A stretch of DNA of 64,000 nucleotides from Pomacea canaliculata (GCF_003073045.1 NC_037594.1:28632737-28696736), one strand, 5' to 3'; shown: positions 12,295 to 24,839, numbered from the stretch's first letter. Numbers and translations: made by a program. Notes: a model not told the origin generated them from the sequence alone.

Positions 12295-12845
12295 CCAGGA
12301 GAAATAAAGGATTCGTTTCTCACTTAATTACCACTTATTAGCACTATTTCAGTTGCCGATGTTTATAAACATTGAAAAAATCCAGTGTCTTCTTGTCAAG
12401 CCAAGACGAGTCGTCAGAGTCTTCTTGTGACGTCAGTCTCCTTATGACGTCACACACACACGAAGTGTCTGAGGTCATTGTGAAGATTTGACGTCATTTT
12501 ATCGTATGACGCACTCTGTGTGTAAGGCTTGTAAGACTCTGTCTGTCGGAAACTGATGAAAAGACAATTTTGAATCTTTTTCCATCTTTTCGTGGCAATC
12601 GGGTGCAGCACATTCTCGAGGCATGGTTGTCACTATGGAAACCACGCGTCATAGGGTCACGTGACGGAGAACGAGACTTCGTGGAAGCAAAAAAAGAGTC
12701 CCGTGTCATTTCTCTTATTAAACACAACATTCTACTAAAAACCTTCAACGTTTTCCACATGAACACACATATAAATAGACGAGATTCAAATGTATCCTAC
12801 TCTTTACGCCATTTTAAGCAGTTTTATTTTGTCTTTACAATCCCT
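12295..12845 (-). mobile_element. THAP-encoding TTAA-type DNA element, truncated copy 1
   Basis: This segment closely matches 45531-46113 in the same orientation and 24237-24640 in the opposite orientation. Its right end has the family terminus (reverse-complement AGGGATT...) next to TTAA at 12846-12849. The left terminus present in the other copies is missing: homology stops around 12295. On the - strand it carries a THAP zinc-finger fragment (12499-12624). Elements with a THAP domain and TTAA target sites fit the Kolobok superfamily. That assignment is inference from domain plus target site, as no transposase core is present. Confidence 0.7.
12499..12624 (-). pseudogene. THAP zinc-finger domain fragment (transposon-derived)
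   Basis: A 41-codon - strand reading from ATG contains the start of a THAP DNA-binding domain: MPRECAAPDC gives the first zinc-ligand cysteine pair (C-x4-C), and SFHQFPTDR corresponds to the conserved FHxFP segment. The frame stops after CVIR, before the rest of the roughly 80-90-residue THAP fold and its conserved Trp, so the domain is incomplete. The same coding segment recurs in the other two family copies with different damage: a frameshift after EKMEK in the 45.9-kb copy, and loss of the ATG plus an early stop in the 24.4-kb copy. It is therefore a repeat-borne relic rather than a host gene. Confidence 0.65.
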
Positions 12846-14924
12846 TTAAGATATAACTTGATGGGTGCCACCTGGCAGAGATGAAAGACGGGGATCATAT
12901 GAGAATCTGGTTACAGTAGTCATTGATTCCACAGTTCGATTTCAGTTTTAACTGTGGGGACGGTAAAATACGTGACACTGTGTTGGCCTGAAATAACAAG
13001 GAACTTGTCAGACACATCGCGTCTCGCAGCGTCCTCACGACATTTCCTCGCCTACGTCCTCTTGACAAGACGAGGGCGTTCTTGGATGTGATGTTTTTGT
13101 TTGTTTTATCTTGCATCTGAGTGTTCGCGCGTGAGCTCCCAGCATTGATCTTCGCTGCAACTATGCACGTAACGACGACGTAAATCGAAAGCGAGGCTAC
13201 TCCTGGCAGGATCTCACCGCCGTCTGGCTGATGACGTAGTGAGGGGGCTACCAATATCAGGGTCAGGTGCACGGAAGACTTTGGACTGCATCACCTCATT
13301 AAAAGTCATGAACGTACCTTGGACCACGTGCAGCTAATTACTCTATTAATTGAACTATTAATTTAACTATTACTCTATTAATTGAACTCTGCGAGGTTGT
13401 GCATCTCCCGACATGTGGACAAGATTAGAGCAAGTGGGTGCCCAGTAGATATTACATTTGTTGCACCTTATGGATAAGCCATAACTTTACAAAACTAAAT
13501 TAGTTGAACAGCACAACAACGACAATAACGGTCATAAAACTGACATTCATAAAATATTTTGTTATATTTTTTTTATTTCCGTTTCGTTTAAATTACGGCC
13601 ACACATATCTTTTAATCTTTTTCTGAGACATAAGGAAATGTGAAAAGAATATTATCCAGCTTAAAAGCTTTCAGCTTTGCTCATCATTCGCACATATTTT
13701 TTGAACATTTTAGAAATGATTTGGGGCGAGATGTACAAGTGTTTTGTTGCGTGTGAATGTGAGAACTCCTGGATCACATCCGTCTCGTGAAAACGATTTT
13801 AGTGCAAAATGCTTACATAAGTTACAAGGATGGTGTAATTTCATACTTTTAAAAAGTGTTTGTTAAGTAAGTTTAACACTAAAGAGATAGATATTTAGCA
13901 TAGTTTCATCCATTGTTATATTACAGAATTTAATTTTTTTTATTTACACTTTCTCCATAATATCACCGACTATTGTCTTAAAAACACTCGATTGATGCCA
14001 GCAGGTAAGAGACCCGAGTACACAACAGAAAGAAAGGGAAGAGGTTGTCAGGTCAAGAAAAAGCAGAAAGAGCATAAAAATATCTGGAACAGTCTTGGGT
14101 GGGATTTTACTCTCAGATTTTTTTCTTTTTGATAGCTGCTAGCTATGTCCCGACGTTAAAAACTATTTGATCCCTACAAACTATTTTCTCGGAACTATTT
14201 TTTAAATACTTTCTAAAAGAAAAACGTTTGGCTTTTACAATAATGACACTGACTTTTGTCTTGTACAGAGCGAAAAAGCCATGAAAAAAAAGAAGATAAG
14301 AAACAAAATATTTGTGTTAAATCCCGTTGGTGCTGTTGACAGTAGCATGAGAGATATTTCTACACCATCTAAGATTCTGGATTTAAAAATTTGAACAATT
14401 TGTACATTTTTAGTTAATAATGTAAGTAAAAAATGACGCCAGATATTTAAGTTACAAGATCGAGAGCCGAAAAAAAAAACCCAGGTCACGCATGTTTCTC
14501 GTCTTTCTCAGGTAGTACTGTCTCACAGTCTCTTTCGAAGTCCTTTTTCTTCAACGGAAATAGTAGAAATAATTATGACTTAGATACGACGACCTCACGG
14601 AATCGAAAACCTCGGCACAGAATTAGTCAGCTAGGAGAACGTGGGCCGGCGAGCCTCGTGACATTTACTGCGCACGTCAGCAGCATAACGGTTCTTTCCA
14701 GAACTTCAAGCCAGCCAACTGTTTGAAGGAATACAGTGTAGGGAGGAAAAAAAATTTACTTAAAAGAGGGATTAACGTCAGTCAGGTGAAAACATTTATG
14801 ATTCTAAGTCACGCAGGAAAAGGAAATAACTTCTTAAAAAGGAAATAAAAGATGGTTAGGTATTGTAATGGAATGATAAATGTTTATAGAATGAGAAAGG
14901 ATAAGTGTCCTTAAGTGAAAACGT

Positions 14925-15056
14925 GCACGCGCACGCACACAAACACACACACACGCACGTACACACACGCACGCACACACACGCACACACACGCACACAC
15001 ACGCACACACACGCACACACGCACACGCACGCACACGCACGCACACGCACGCACAC

Positions 15057-15108
<52 letters not shown>
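14925..15108. repeat. (CA)n / (CACG) microsatellite
   Basis: About 185 bp of alternating CA with interspersed CG, ending in an uninterrupted CA run from about 15064 to 15108. Long open frames on both strands here (His/Thr and Cys/Val repeats) are products of the repeat and are not genes. The alternating purine-pyrimidine sequence could adopt Z-DNA. Confidence 0.97.
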
Positions 15109-15111
<3 letters not shown>

Positions 15112-16658
15112 GTTCGCGCATGACAGAACAAATTTCAGCAGAAAATGAATCTTAATTTTTTTTTCTCACAATGCATCGAATTTGCAGTTTTGTTTGTCTT
15201 TCATGGTGTCTGCCAATGTTTGTCGTGGTGTTTGGCGATGTTTGTCTGTCGTGGCTCTGACAATGAGGTACATGGGTGACCCGGAGGTTAACAACGAAGA
15301 CCTCTCCTGTAGAAGCAGTTCCTTAACTTGGTCATATAACACATTATTATGTACTGAAACACTACACTTGATCCCTTCTGTACCAACCCTACATTATCAT
15401 CTTGCATGGTCTTGCATCAGCACGACACTTGCGCCTCCTAGCGAGAGAAAGCCACTCTGAGAAAATCTGTGGGGGTGGGAGACAGTACCAGTACCACTCT
15501 CCCTAAGGGCAATTTTTCCAGACGACCCCTTCTGGATGAACGTCTACCGCTGGTTAGGTAAACACCGAAGACACTTGCTGGTGTGTTCTTTAAATCTGCC
15601 AGAAAATCACATCGACTACGAGTTCGATCTCGCCAGAGGGTGGGCGGAAGTCTGGGGCAAGCTTAATATTCTGGGTTTCACACGTTGTACTTCTACCATC
15701 ATTGACCAGAGGAGGATTCGAAGTAACCACTCTCAGTAACACAATGGTAAGACCCTCGCCAGCAAAAATTGTGTATGGATGGTCGATAGTTCAGACCTCA
15801 CCTCCGGCAATGTATTTTCTCAGGATGTGGCTTCTGTTTGCATCACAGAGCTGACCGTGGACCTTAAAACACAAACAAACACAGTAGTATCTGCCTAATT
15901 TTAATCTTTGCTCCTAAAAGTGAGTGGGTGGGGTTCTTTTTAAATCACTGAGGAAGATGATTGTTTGGTCACGTGACGTCGTGACGCGTTACTTCCGTCG
16001 CTTGATGCCTACTACTCACTCGCTGTGCTATTTTCATCAATTTTTTTGTAGAAGTTAACCATGGCTCTTGCCCGATTTTGTTATGAGATGTGATGAGAAA
16101 ATTTTCCCTCCGCTGTGTCACGTTGAAGTCCTTTGGCCCAGATCTTTCCGAGTCGTTTCTTACACGGTACAGTCAAATCATTTGTGTTTTTTCACATTAA
16201 TTAGTTATATGTCTACTGAAATGTTGTGTTGGACTTGTAAAGCAATAGACAAGACATAAAACAAGATGAGCCTACTCAGGCGGATTTAGGAATATGCAGA
16301 AAGGTGTTTGCGCAGAATATGCAGCAGTCGTTGTGTTCTTTCTTGACCTTTGTCCCAGAATCTCTGCAAAATTCTCTGCAGCTAGAGGGCCAATATTGAG
16401 GAAGCTTTGCTTTTTTTTTAACATCACACCTCAGTCGTGAGGGGTCGCAATTTACTGGGTCTTTTACTGATGCCGGTCCCCTTGCCGCAGCTTGCCGCGG
16501 TACTTTATAAGCCTCGGCATCTTAAGCGTTTCTACATCGGCAACTTGCACAACAGCGTGAAACGTCTGGCAGCTTGTCTGGACAGTTGTGTTCAGCCGTG
16601 AAAGATCAGTCACCCCAGCGCTGATGCCACGTCAATCGGCCATGACTGGAGTCCCAGA

Positions 16659-16825
16659 GACGTCACGTCCTGGAAACGTGAGACGGCAGTCCAGCTTGAC
16701 GTCACGTCCTGTAAACGTGAGACGGCAGTCCAGCTTGACGTCACGTCCTGTAAACGTGAGACGCAGTCCAGCTTGACGTCACGTCCTGGAAACGTGAGAC
16801 GTTAGTCCAGCTTGACGTCACGTAC
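16659..16825. repeat. 39-bp minisatellite, about 4.3 copies, each with a CRE
   Basis: Units begin at 16659, 16698, 16737 (38 bp) and 16775, with a partial unit at 16814. Each starts GACGTCACGTCCTG and continues AAACGTGAGACG. From the second unit on, the join creates a perfect palindromic TGACGTCA, so the array is a string of CREB/ATF-type sites with 38-39-bp spacing. Confidence 0.9.
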
Positions 16826-19021
16826 TGACCGAAACGGTCAAAGCTCCGGGGATCGACAGCTTGGCCAAACGTTTTCTACCGAGTGCTGAGAAAACTGACT
16901 CCACAATATCCCACTTACTGACATCTCAACGACGGATGTTTGTGATGACGTGTCAGCAAACTGTCCTCACAAAACCTTTGACACCCGACTGACTGATGCC
17001 ACGGCAGCTAGGAATGCTAAGATCAAGGAACCTATCTTGATGTTATTATTAACTCGGAGAAGACAGTTACCCGGTGCTCTCTTGCCACGTTTGTAGAAAA
17101 ACTCGCCTCAACCTTTTATTATTTCCTTTGAAGATTCTTTCAAAATTATTTAAAATGAAAGCAAAAAACAAACACACAGAGATGCAGGAACTAAGAAGAA
17201 ACAGACTCATCCACAAGCTTTACAAACTGTGTACATCTAAACTTAAATTTACAGCGTAACTACTAAAACAAATGCACATCAGATTTATATTTTTCTAAAA
17301 GAGGTTTTTTTTTCCATGCAGTGCCAAATAAACAAATAAAGAAGAAAATTAAAAATACAAAAAATTAGGAAGAAAGGAAGGAAAAAAGAGGACTTAAGGC
17401 ACAAATCTTAAAAGATGCCCCCATGAATGTATGCTGTCGTTTTTGCAAGGAAGGACAAAAATAGAAAGATAAATGCCAACGCCAGCAACGAGCGTCAAAG
17501 ACCACGTGACTGCTATCAGACAATCCTCTCTCTGCTCCTCAAGACGATGTCACAAAGACAAGCCTGCAGCAACGATGTAGTCATCAAGCTTTGCCTCCAA
17601 GGTGATTATTACTGCGCGCGATTAAAGCTGTCGTTAAGAACTGATAAATCCTTTTGAGACAGCTATCTGCATCTTCTCTTTGAAAAGCGAGCTTTCTCCC
17701 AGAGTTTGTTTAGTCGGCAAGAAATTATAAAAAAGCTCTTTTTCGTGCGAAAAGAATGTCATATCCTGCCTCTAACTTAAAAACTGCTACCATTTAAACC
17801 TTCGAAGCATGGATGTGTGTGGGTGGACTGCTGTCTGTCTGACAAGACCAACGTTTAGCCTCTTGCGAAGTTCTCCGCTGTTAGTCTCGGCGAGCCTAAA
17901 CAAAGAATGTGACTAAACCGGAAGCTTTGTACACACCTGCTACAATTTAAAATTTACTTAGCGAGCTTTACTTTAAAATCCACTTCTTCAGAGACATTAA
18001 AAATGAAAGCAAGCTGTACAAAATAATTTGGAATACTGAATTATACCACAGACTCAACTCTCAGAAGAGAGTTTTTACAGTGAATAAAAAAAAAGGTAAC
18101 AGAAAATCTTTCCGTTCACCTGACAAATCGTGACGTCATGTGTCTCCAGGGGAGAGAAAGAGTGTCGATCAAAGTGCTGGCCGCTGATTTTGTGACTTCA
18201 TATTAGAGAGTGTGTCCCTCACATTCCTCCTGGCCTGTGACACAAACTGAAGAGCTGTCCTCCCCGGCAAGGGCGATAAGACATCTGAAATGACAGTCCA
18301 AACATTGCCGCAGACCCTGACGTTAAATAAACGTAAATGCCGCCTATTATCTGCCCCTGTGTTACGTGCCGCCTTAACTTGTCGTCCGTCCTTTCGCCCC
18401 TGGCTTGTCTGCTTACCATGGGGGATGATTTTAGCTTATTTCGGGTTTTTTCATCCCTTCAGCTCTGTCGCTAACGGATTTCCGTCTCATTTTATCCCAA
18501 GGACCAAACTCGAGCTCAAGAGGGGAAAAGGGAAAATAAACAAAACCACACGCATGAATACAATTACATAAATAAATGTAACATACATATTGCACGTTCT
18601 TTTTCTTAAACTCTTTAATGAACGAACAACAAAACCGTATTTATCATACCATTTGATGAATATCATGATTTTCTGACAAGCAGAAACAAGAACTTTCTAA
18701 CAGTAATAATTTGAGTTCCCTCCAAGAAATTCTAGGGCAGGAGGGAAAAGTCTGCACTCAAAACATTACGAAAGCAAAATTTTAACTAAACATTGCCTAA
18801 AGTGGAGAGAAAATAATGTTCACCAAGTTGTTTTTGTATTTTAAAACACTTATGAAAAATAAATATGTTTGTTCATGATCACTATAACATGCCAGGGTAT
18901 TGCTAACAAATTGTTTTTAAGATCGACAGCCAGTTGTATCTAATTCCATATAGAACGATAATACAGCCTTAATAGTAAAACGATGTAAATATCAATGTGA
19001 TTAAAAAAAATCACGCTTCAG

Positions 19022-19219
19022 ATGAGTCTACGTGTCAACAAGATATTTGAAAAAGGACCAGAAGAACTTGGTATCCACAAGGCCTCTTCTCTTGTGTGGC
19101 AAACTGAGCAGACACTTAAAGGACAAGCACCGAAGGTCCTCTTTCACCGGACAGATGTCAAATTTTTGGTGAAGTTTGACAAATTTGTCACTAAGGTCAC
19201 AGGGAAACCGATGGTTTGA
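19022..19219 (+). CDS. Candidate terminal coding exon, unidentified protein
   Basis: After an acceptor-like CACGCTTCAG (ending 19021) a frame of 65 codons runs to TGA. The product is Lys-rich and balanced in composition (MSLRVNKIFEKGPEEL..., ending KFVTKVTGKPMV), and the segment is more GC-rich than its AT-rich flanks, which is why it stands out from chance frames. It begins in phase 0 and could follow the phase-0 exon at 12128-12160, but nothing directly links them. A donor-like GTAAGA at 19264 lies downstream of the stop. No family was recognised. Confidence 0.3.
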   Translation: MSLRVNKIFEKGPEELGIHKASSLVWQTEQTLKGQAPKVLFHRTDVKFLVKFDKFVTKVTGKPMV

Positions 19220-22200
19220 GGGTGAAGCAAGACCTCAGCTGCGCTCAATCAAAAAGCCGAAGTGGTAAGAAAATTCGATTTTAGGTTGAATTAGATGACC
19301 TACCCACAGAAACATTCTCGTTAAATGTGTTATTGTTGGATCGGTTGGGGGAAAGGGGAAAGGACCCAAACTACCCCAGCCAGTCTGTGCATGCATGTAA
19401 CTACTCAAAGATACAGATGAGTGTAAAAAAGCTGTAAGTGGCTGCATTTGTCTTTAATTAATCATTGTTTGTCTCGGTGTGCGTGCATTTTTGTTTTATT
19501 CATTACTCTCTTCCCATTAATGTTTCATTATTAAGCTTTCCTTGTTTTAATTATCAGGTTTTTTTTACCAAAAAACGTTAATATCGTCTTCTAAATTTAA
19601 AATTCTTTCCTAGTGCTGTTTTAGTGGAATCTTGATAACATATTGCAACAATCCTAAAAGTCCCTTCTTTGTTGTTGCTACCAGCTTGAAGTGCCTTTCC
19701 AGTTATATGCTGTTATTCCTAACCTTTTTCGTCCACTTAATGCCTCGATCAAGAAAGTATAGTTAAACATTTCTGGTTCAAAGTGGTACCATAGGTGATT
19801 AGAAGAACAAGTTGTAAATTCTATCACATTTTCTTTCTTTTTTTCTTTCTTTTTTTTTTTTTTTTTTTTTTAGATTGTGTTGCCTTTACAGCTTAAGGTT
19901 TTACCAACTCAGAAAACTTTTCTTCTCCAAAAAAAAAAAAAAACCCCTTCCTCGATAAGGAAGTCAAATGAAAGATAATTACAGGAACCACAACCTCGAT
20001 CGAATTCGAATTGTCTCCCCGCGTGTCGGCAGGATTGCAAGAGTTAGACTCCTTGACTACAGCTGAAGTGGAAGCTAGTACGTCAACTTAGCACTGGCAT
20101 GGCTGTGGCCGAGGCTTGAATATTTCATGTGCAGGCGCCCGCTGGACTTGTTTGTCTGGCCAACAGATTGACCGCCGGCGCGGAAAATGTGAGTCAGTCG
20201 TGGCGACAATGAGGAGACGCACGCCTGAGTGACCAGGTCACGTGGCAGGCCGCCACCACCACCAGTCTCTAAGGTCTTTGGGAGAAAAATTGCGTCGGGG
20301 GCTTCCAGAGAAATTACACCTAGCACACAGTTACAAAATTTGATGTAGATGAGAGAAGTTTCGAAGTTTAATGGAGGGCGTGTCACTGGCCGTGCTAACG
20401 TTAACTGACCGACTGTTCATTAAAATGATTTCTGGAGATGATGTGTCTGTCATGGACTGCTGTGAACAAACTGCCGTTATTTCACGTGTGAATGGCATTC
20501 GTCAGTGAACACTGGTCCTAGTAGCAGCTTTAGTATTCACAGTGCCATCCAAAATATTCCATGTTTTCCTTGCATTAGTCACAAGCCATGCTCATTGAAT
20601 GTTATATAAATGTTTGCAGTTCAATTGCTTTTAAATCCTGACTGACCTGCTGAAAAAAATGTCAAAAGATGGAGTAGAAACTCAAATACACCGTGGAGCA
20701 ATAACCGGTGTAAGGAGGACATTCTTCAAAACATGAAAGCTCGAGAGTGAAGCATTAATCAAAACTTTGTGAGCATCATAAGATTTGAAAGCCCGTTGTA
20801 GAAAACAAGACACTTCAAAAGCAATCCAATCTGACTTTTATGAAAAAAATCCACGCTAAATTTAACTAAGCTATTTGCATTCTTCTTTTTTACCTTTGAG
20901 TTTATGAAACGAAGTTGTAGCTTTCTGATAGAACCTGTCGCTCAGTTTTACTTTTAGGAAAAAGGACATTAGCTGTGAAGATTTTAAGTCCAGTTCCTGC
21001 CTAACTTCTCTACAAAAGGAAAAAAATAAGCTTTTCGAACGAAACATACGACATCGAAGGAAGATAAAAAAAAAAAAAAACTTTCAGGAAAAAACGTTAA
21101 AAACGTTAAAAGCACAAAAATACACGAGGGCGAGTTTTACACTTGCTGTAAAGGTTCCTGTCTAACTCACTCTTTCCCCACACCTCCCCCCAGACTGTCG
21201 CACTTAATTTGTGCTTTTACAGTGCATTTAAATTGCAAACGATTTACCATAACGACTGGTGAATTCCTTAATGAGAAATTTACTTGTCCAAGGATGAAAA
21301 TTAATGAAACATGTTTCAAAGGTCAGTCAAATATTTCCTCCGCAATATTTTTCTGTTGATAGTATTCAGCCATCATCACAGTTTGGCTGCTCACTCTTCT
21401 GTGTATAAAACCATCCTAGCTTTTCTCTTTTAAAAAAAAATAGGAGTATTTTTAAGTTATTTTACGCAAAACATCCCTAAGGTCGGCGAGGCTGACTATA
21501 AGAGTTTTTGGGGGGACCCACGGTGCCTGGGGAGGACTCCTGTGTTAAAAAATGCTTGACTTAATTTAGCAGTTTTTGAGAAGCAAATGAGTACGAAAAG
21601 TTCTGAACCGTTATCTTTTCGTGGCAGAATTTTCTTTCTTTCATTTCTTTCTTTTTCGCCTAGTCTGTTCTAATTTGATTTCTCAGCGGGGAGCTTGTGG
21701 AAAACCTTTTGAATTGATTTTTTTCTTCCGTTCTCTTACATGACATGTTGGTGGAGTTGCTCTTTCTTTCTCTTTACTCTTTCCTTAATTATCCTATTAT
21801 TTTTTCTGAGTGACTGACTGACTGACTGACTGACTGACTGACTGACTGACTGACTGACTGACTGACTGACTGACTGACTGACTGACTGACTGACTGACTG
21901 ACTGACTGACTGACTGACTGACTGACCATGGACTTGAATAGGTGGACTGCTGTCTGTCTGCCTCTTGCGAAGTTCTCCACCGAGAATAAAGTCATTTTTC
22001 TCCCAGATGTAGGTATTATAACTAAAGAGCATTAGGCCAAAGAATTATGGGAAAATATGAAGGAAGTCTGAATTTATTCATATTCTCGAGGATTCTTTAG
22101 CCAAGCCTAATAAAAGATGTGTTTGAATTGTTCTCTTTGTTCTTTTGACTGACAAAGAAAAAAGATGCTGAACAATTGTAACAGGTGACATTTTTCTCCG

Positions 22201-22337
22201 GTTAATTCTCCAGACACACCTATCGAGCACTAAGTGAAGAGGCAGGCATGACAATCCAGAGATCGAGTATCGAACAGCTGCCAGTTAGCGAGCAGAAGCC
22301 AGGCAGCTCCACACAACCGCCGTCTGCTCCGCGCCCG
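19220..22337. other. Intergenic/intronic stretch without supported gene
   Basis: AT-rich with a poly(T) tract at about 19841-19872 and the (ACTG)n array at 21.8-21.9 kb. A - strand open frame at 20075-20386 (103 codons) has no recognisable domain or splice support. Confidence 0.4.
21811..21926. repeat. (TGAC)n tetranucleotide microsatellite, about 29 copies
   Basis: An essentially perfect TGAC tetranucleotide run of about 116 bp. It creates the Val-Ser-Gln-Ser repeat frames on the - strand, which are not genes. Confidence 0.98.
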
Positions 22338-22389
22338 TGACGTCACGTGACCGTTGCTATAAGACAGCCCCCGACGCCAGACCCCGCAG
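22338..22389 (+). promoter_or_regulatory. Candidate promoter: CRE overlapping E-box, with TATA-like box
   Basis: TGACGTCA (22338-22345) overlaps CACGTG (22344-22349), and TATAA lies at 22358-22362. A start site is then expected around 22385-22395. The region is GC-richer than its flanks. CRE plus TATA is common in neuropeptide-type promoters, and the next + strand gene is the prohormone-like gene at 32.4 kb, whose coding exon has an upstream acceptor. Joining the two is inference. Confidence 0.4.
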
Positions 22390-22554
22390 CCTTTCATCGT
22401 AACATCAGGAGTAAGTGGGCAACGACTGCTGTCCACTGCTTCATCCTCCTTCTCGTCTGGTCGCTCGTCCCAGTCGCTGGCCAGTCGTTGCTTGTCCTGT
22501 CACCCTGTGATTTCCGCAAACGTCGGGTTGCCGGGCAACGCTTTTCTCCATCAG
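22390..22554 (+). other. Candidate non-coding first exon
   Basis: About 30 bp below the TATA-like box a GC-rich segment runs to a good donor (CCATCAG followed by GTTAGT at 22555). An internal GTAAGT near 22411 is an alternative donor. It has no ATG in the open frame, although that frame reads a hydrophobic signal-like stretch, so a 5' UTR exon is more likely than coding sequence. Confidence 0.3.
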
Positions 22555-22560
22555 GTTAGT

Positions 22561-24232
22561 ATGAACAGTGTTTTAAATCCTAAATTCTGAAATTTTATTT
22601 CCTGGTTCAAAAAAAATGTCTGGCACCGGCTCGGAATAAAGCAGAAAAGCTGCTGAACTTCCGTCTTTGGAGTTTCTGATAAATTCTTGTTGTTTGTTTA
22701 TTTGTTTGTCAAGAGAAAAAAAAACTGTTGATTGATATTAAGAGCATAGTGACTGAAAGGCTAGGAAAGAAATACGTGCCAACTACATTCAAGGGATTAA
22801 TTTTTATCAAATAAATATCTGAGTTTTTTGTTCTTCAATATTTTTTTTACGGTGTTGACTTTATAAAAGATTGTGTGCGTGCGTAAGTGTTTGTTTGTTT
22901 GTTTGTTTTATATATATATACAGGTGCATTATGAATTTCTGATTAGTAATTGTAGTTACTTTTTAAATGCTGTGAGATTATTTTATAAGCAAGAGGTTAG
23001 TGCGTATAAATTTTCATGATAATTATTATTGTTTCAACTATTCATCATTACTATTTGTACATCGCCATGAGCTTTCGCATAAAGGTTGGGATATGGTGCT
23101 ATAGAAGCGAAGGTTATTATATATATACTTTTTTGTTTTAATACCTACTGAACTAATGTTATGACTAGTAATAACATATTCTTCATTCTCCATCAAGATT
23201 GCTTTGTACAGTCCGTGGTACGGACAGCTCAAAATATGAAAAACATTTCAACTACATTCACCAACATTTCCAGATTTAAAAGCAAAACCGTTCTGCAGAT
23301 AGTTAACATGTTTAATTCACCGTGAAAAGCTTGCTTTATCAAGCTTTCATTCATTGACAAGCAGAATGAGTTTCTTGGGAAGATTTATTTTAAATTGAAG
23401 TTTCCACAAAAAAGGGAAGATGAGATTAAATGTTATTCAACTTTGGATTGAGTTTGCATCAGAATGAAAATAGTTTGATCTTTCAAATTAAAGATTCTTG
23501 CCTATGTAGCACAAGATTAACAATCTCTTGCTTAATTTTCGAATAAAGACAGGCCTGTACCCCAGGGGATGTATAAAAAAATGTTTTCAAAATGCCGAGG
23601 CCACGGTACAACTTCCAACTTAAATGAGAACTCACAAATGTGAACCTGGGACCGCGAAACAAACCTGCTAAACACAGAGAAAACATTCCCTTATCACACG
23701 GAAAAAAACATTTATTATGACTAAACGTTTTGTCATGTAAAAACACTCTTCCTGTGTATATACACACATTTATTATCACAACTAAAAAAAAAATTATGAT
23801 CGCTTTTGTAAGATTGAACATTCATTCTGTGCTTCAGTATTTAAAATTTTTATTTTATTTTTTAAACTTGAAATTAGAAGTAATTACTTTTAAATGAGTA
23901 AAGTTGTGTAATCAAACATTTTTCCATATGTCAAACTCTTTTTAAAGCCAAACCCAAGCGGAACAGGTCTGGAATAGCATTCGACTATTTCAAATAAGGG
24001 GAAAAGGATAAGAATCTTAGCGGAAAATCTCACTTTTCAGAAGGACTTGCAAATGCTTCGGTGTCCATTCTTTCCGTACGAGTTAAATGGTTTTCAACCT
24101 GAACCTCTAAATAAAGCTACATAATGTGGAAGGGAATTTTCTGTAATCCATTAGTCATCCATTATTACAAATCACTTCCTATTTTAGGAAACTAATATGA
24201 AGCATTCAATTTCAAAATAAAGAAATATTTAT
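22561..24232. other. Stretch without supported gene
   Basis: AT-rich sequence with short (TTTG)n and (TA)n runs near 22890-22920. No exon, RNA gene or transposon was recognised. Confidence 0.4.
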
Positions 24233-24236
24233 TTAA

Positions 24237-24705
24237 AGGGATTCTAAAGGCGAAATAAAACTGCTTAGAATTGCGTACATCTCGATATTTTAGAAATGAC
24301 TCTTTTTTTGCTTCCACGAAGTCTCGTTCTCCGTCACGTGCCTATTGTGGTTTCCAAGTGACAACCACTCGAGAATGTGCTGCACCCGATTGCCCGAAAA
24401 GATGAAAGATTCAAAAATAGCCTTACAAGCCTTACACACAGAGTCATACGATAAACTGACGTCGTAATGACCTCAGACACTTCTTGTCAGAGACTGACGT
24501 CTAAGGAGACTGACATAACAAGACTCGTCTGCTTCATCTCAGCTATCATTACTCGGCGGAAGGACACAAAGGTCGATTTCACTGGATTTTTTCAATGTTT
24601 AAAAACATCGGCACACCGAAATAGTGGTAATAAAAAACAAATCTTTATTTTCCTGTATTTGCTCTCGTGCTCTGTCTTTGTAACAATATATTTTACGCCT
24701 TTCCC
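24237..24705 (+). mobile_element. THAP-encoding TTAA-type DNA element, copy 2 (full ends, decayed)
   Basis: About 470 bp flanked by TTAA on both sides (24233-24236 and 24706-24709). The left end reads AGGGATTCTAAAGGCG and the right end, read on the - strand, GGGAAAGGCGT, giving a short imperfect terminal inverted repeat. The interior matches the copies at 12.3-12.8 kb and 45.4-46.1 kb in inverted orientation. The THAP coding start is eroded: the ATG is lost, CAAPDC is still readable at about 24376, and a stop follows shortly after. This is a non-autonomous, decayed member of the same family. Confidence 0.75.
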
Positions 24706-24839
24706 TTAAATTAGATTTTCTTGGCATTTTTTATCCTTTGCACGAAAACACACTGTTGGGATTCTTTTGCGATCTTACCTTTTCAAAATAATTGCGCAGA
24801 TTCCGCAGGAAGGTAGTCGGTACGACGGGCTTGGTGCGC

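Larger units (their letters stand above)
12850..19021. other. Mostly non-coding stretch with satellites
   Basis: No exon with recognisable protein was found. It holds the CA-rich microsatellite at 14.9-15.1 kb and the 39-bp minisatellite at 16.66-16.83 kb. A TATAA-like word lies near 16505. A - strand open frame at 12895-13272 (125 codons) has no recognisable domain. A short motif near 17821-17880 recurs at 21941-21981. Confidence 0.4.

Noticed and set aside
12895..13272. 125-codon - strand ORF
   Set aside because: No recognisable domain, start context or splice signals. Length is within chance for this GC-richer patch.
14834..15148. Several overlapping ORFs of Cys/Val or His/Thr repeats
   Set aside because: They are translations of the (CA)n microsatellite in different frames.
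21736..22032. ORFs with Val-Ser-Gln-Ser repeats
   Set aside because: Direct product of the TGAC tetranucleotide array.
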